DNA of 7,705 nt, taken from NCBI GenBank assembly GCA_021299615.1, contig JAJTHC010000045.1:1-7705 (forward strand), written 5' to 3'. Positions 5,803 to 7,705 of this stretch are shown piece by piece. The notes beneath the pieces are model-generated. The model worked only from the letters and a program-made list of their open reading frames with translations, was not told the DNA's origin and did no database searches. Source of the DNA: Vampirovibrionales bacterium (GTDB taxonomy: Bacteria; Cyanobacteriota; Vampirovibrionia; Vampirovibrionales; JAJTHC01). Position numbers and translations under genes: made by a program. The first letter of the stretch is position 1; each line of letters begins with the position of its first letter.

Positions 5803-5950
5803 TAGTGTTTTAAAGAGTTTTCCGTACTTAGGCTAGACGAGGAGCCTAGATTATTTTCTGAAGAAGTGTAGATAGACCTACAGGACTGAACAAAATAATC
5901 GTAGCGACAAAGTATAGACACTGTAGGGGAAATTATTTAAAATACTATAT
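5800..5950. repeat. Palindromic MITE-like element, right copy
   Basis: This copy of about 151 bp has imperfect inverted ends of its own: 5800-5824 (gtatagtgttttaaag...) against the complement of 5926-5950 (atatagtattttaaat...), 19 of 25 positions by eye. Positions 5811-5950 are the ungapped inverted match of the left copy 4824-4963. The shared 70-nt core lies at 5841-5910. Its first three bases overlap the arm of the nested element, so two mutually exclusive foldings are possible. No transposase is present. It lies 123 bp upstream of purL. Confidence 0.85.
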
Positions 5951-6073
5951 GACGTCAGAGACCTTTGCTCCTGCCGTCCACTAGGAAGCCCCATGTTTTT
6001 GCGTTGACGGCTAGTTTATTGTTTGCATTTCTACCTTTACAGTTTTAGAACAAAATAGGAAATAAACAGATCT
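5951..6073. other. purL upstream region
   Basis: These 123 bases hold no gene. TTGACG at 6004-6009 resembles a -35 box, but no good -10 follows at the right distance. AATAGGA (6054-6060) is a modest ribosome-binding site about 13 nt before the purL ATG. No purine-riboswitch-like architecture was recognised. Confidence 0.4.
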
Positions 6074-7705
6074 ATGACAATTACAAGCTCCACTGAATCG
6101 AACACATCTGCTATTGAAAGTCAGCTTAAGGCGTTGAACGTGCGTCCTTCTGAATATGACTTGATTTGTAACGGCTTGGGACGTGAACCCAACTTCACCG
6201 AACTGTGCATGTTTTCCGCCCTATGGAGCGAACATTGTGCGTACAAGCACTCTCGGCACCTGCTCAAAACCCTGCCCACCGAAGGCGATGCCGTCTTGCA
6301 AGGACCAGGTGAAAATGCAGGCATCATTGATTGTGGCGACGGTTTTCATGTGGCTTTTAAAGTGGAAAGTCACAACCATCCCACCTATGTAGAACCCTTT
6401 CAAGGGGCTGCTACTGGCGTCGGCGGTATTTTGCGTGATATTATCACCATGAACGCCCGACCCATTGCGAATCTGAACGCTTTGCGTTTCGGAGAACTCG
6501 AAAATAGTCCGCAAGCGTCCGAAAACAAGCGACGCCTTCGTGGAGCCGTTGCTGGCATTGCCCATTACAGCAATTGCATGGGTATTCCCACCATCGGCGG
6601 AGACGTCTTTATTCACCCGAGCTATGCAGGCAATCCCTTGGTAAATGCCATGTCCATTGGACTTATGGAAGCAGGGGGCATCATGCCAGCAGGAGCGAAA
6701 GGCGTGGGAAATCCCGTCTTATATGTGGGTTCGCCGACGGGTAAAGACGGCATGGGCGGTGCGTCTTTCGCCTCAAAAGCCCTAGACGAAGAAGCGTCGG
6801 CGAGTGATCGTCCTGCCGTGCAGGTGGGGGATCCCTTTGCAGAAAAATGCCTCATGGAAGCGTGCTTGGAAGCGTTTGCGACAGGCTTGGTCGTTTCCGC
6901 TCAAGATATGGGAGCCGCTGGCTTAACCTGTGCCACCGCTGAAATGGCGGCAAAAGGCGACATGGGCATGCGGATCGATTTAGACCTCGTGCCTGCTCGA
7001 GAAGCCAACATGCAAGCGTGGGAATATCTCTCTTCTGAAAGTCAGGAACGCTTTTTGTTTGTGCTTGAAAAAGGCAAAGAAGCCCCTGTTTTAGACGTCT
7101 TCAAAAAATGGCAGGTGCCTGCCGTGATTATCGGCGACGTGCTAGCCGAAGATAAAATTGAAGTGTGGCATCACGGTGAAAAAGTGGTGGATGTCCCTGC
7201 GAAACTTCTCACGGATGACGCCCCCACCTATCCGCCTGATTTTGAGGTGGAAGAGCAGGCTGAACCGAAGGCTCGCCGTTTGAAAAAGGCGGAAGAGGGC
7301 ATCGAAGATTTACGTTTGGGAGATGTGCCAAGCGTGCTTGAAACCCTTATGGCGGATGCCAATATCGCCGATCGCTATGCGATTTATGAGCAGTACGACC
7401 GTCATGTCAAGCTTAACACGCAGTTGACGTCCGATCACAACACGGCAGGCTTGATCCGCTTGTATCAGCCGAATCAAACGCAAGCGTCTTCAAAAGCCCT
7501 CGCCGCAACGCTAGACGGCAACCCCCTTCACGTGTGGTTGAATCCCTATGAAGGGAGCAAAGGCATTGTCGCCGAAGCCGTGCGAAACATTGTGTGTACG
7601 GGTGCAACGCCTTCTGCGGTGACGAATAACTTGAACTTTGGCAACCCTGAAACGCCCTTAGTTGCGTTTCAACTCGCCGAAAGCGTGCGTGGCATTAAGG
7701 ATGCC
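6074..7705 (+). CDS. purL: Phosphoribosylformylglycinamidine synthase subunit PurL (3' end outside window)
   Basis: PurL is the ATP-dependent synthetase subunit of the fourth step of purine biosynthesis (FGAR + glutamine + ATP to FGAM), working in the cytoplasm with PurS and the glutaminase PurQ. The frame is open from ATG 6074 to the last base, giving 544 residues; short-type PurL is usually about 720-770, so roughly a quarter is missing. Key segments are WSEHCAYKHSR (51-61, catalytic-region His54), VESHNHPTYVEPFQGAATG (97-115, nucleotide and metal binding), GGILRDI, IGGDVFIHPSYAG, DMGAAGLTCATAEMAAKG and the SSESQERFLFVLE stretch. The second AIRS-like half begins with NPYEGSKG and NNLNFGNPE. 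The N-terminus starts directly with the linker domain and lacks the long extension of the about 1,300-residue enterobacterial form, so this is the PurS/PurQ-dependent type. purS and purQ are not in the window. It is transcribed apart from DUF5069, with repeats between. Confidence 0.97.
   Translation, partial: MTITSSTESNTSAIESQLKALNVRPSEYDLICNGLGREPNFTELCMFSALWSEHCAYKHSRHLLKTLPTEGDAVLQGPGENAGIIDCGDGFHVAFKVESHNHPTYVEPFQGAATGVGGILRDIITMNARPIANLNALRFGELENSPQASENKRRLRGAVAGIAHYSNCMGIPTIGGDVFIHPSYAGNPLVNAMSIGLMEAGGIMPAGAKGVGNPVLYVGSPTGKDGMGGASFASKALDEEASASDRPAVQVGDPFAEKCLMEACLEAFATGLVVSAQDMGAAGLTCATAEMAAKGDMGMRIDLDLVPAREANMQAWEYLSSESQERFLFVLEKGKEAPVLDVFKKWQVPAVIIGDVLAEDKIEVWHHGEKVVDVPAKLLTDDAPTYPPDFEVEEQAEPKARRLKKAEEGIEDLRLGDVPSVLETLMADANIADRYAIYEQYDRHVKLNTQLTSDHNTAGLIRLYQPNQTQASSKALAATLDGNPLHVWLNPYEGSKGIVAEAVRNIVCTGATPSAVTNNLNFGNPETPLVAFQLAESVRGIKDA

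Noticed and set aside
5657..5950. CRISPR array or tRNA-like structure
   Set aside because: The repeats are few, palindromic and in mixed orientation, with no regular spacer pattern, and no tRNA cloverleaf was found.
4824..5950. Insertion sequence with DUF5069 as transposase
   Set aside because: The protein has no DDE, HUH or serine/tyrosine recombinase features; any mobility would need a transposase supplied elsewhere.
6121..7607. Several minus-strand and one plus-strand short frames within purL
   Set aside because: All are shadows of the long purL frame, which matches PurL motifs throughout and runs to the end of the window.

Overview
The window (7,705 bp) looks like a bacterial chromosome of intermediate G+C, with every supported gene on the + strand. 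It joins a phage-tail-like edge, a compact phage-defence module and housekeeping nucleotide metabolism. The species cannot be fixed from the sequence. The purL gene encodes the short, PurS/PurQ-dependent type of enzyme (seen for example in Bacillota, Cyanobacteriota and Alphaproteobacteria), which argues against an enterobacterium. The DUF5069 gene is compatible with a cyanobacteria-related, planctomycete or verrucomicrobial lineage, but that is a weak guess.

Layout. Positions 1-672 hold the 3' part of a tail-fibre-like gene. Next comes a 241-bp block of back-to-back hairpins (676-916), then a small unidentified gene (968-1342) closed by a strong intrinsic terminator (1351-1382). After a 226-bp spacer, four genes run almost without gaps: a low-molecular-weight protein tyrosine phosphatase (1609-2097), an ABC-type ATPase (2134-3558), a DUF4435/TOPRIM-like protein (3564-4388) and cytidine deaminase (4389-4796). 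A DUF5069 gene (5093-5581) follows, flanked by palindromic elements of about 150 bp in opposite orientation (4824-4979 and 5800-5950), with a third related element nested at 5657-5802. The window ends inside purL (6074-7705), whose frame is open to the last base.

The most notable content is the ATPase + DUF4435 pair, which has the architecture of the PARIS anti-phage system (AriA + AriB). In the known E. coli system, AriA senses a phage anti-restriction protein and releases AriB, a toxic TOPRIM nuclease that cuts host tRNA. The pair here is visibly AT-richer than its neighbours, as expected for an acquired module. It is nevertheless embedded in what reads like one transcription unit, with the cdd start codon directly abutting the ariB stop codon. 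AriA also carries a histidine in place of the usual P-loop glycine, and its AT-rich centre is bracketed by ends with host-like composition.

The second notable feature is the repeat family around the DUF5069 gene: two arms match without gaps over 140 bp (129 identities by eye) as inverted repeats, and all three copies share a 70-nt core with conserved ends. It resembles a MITE-like or structured intergenic element; no transposase is present.
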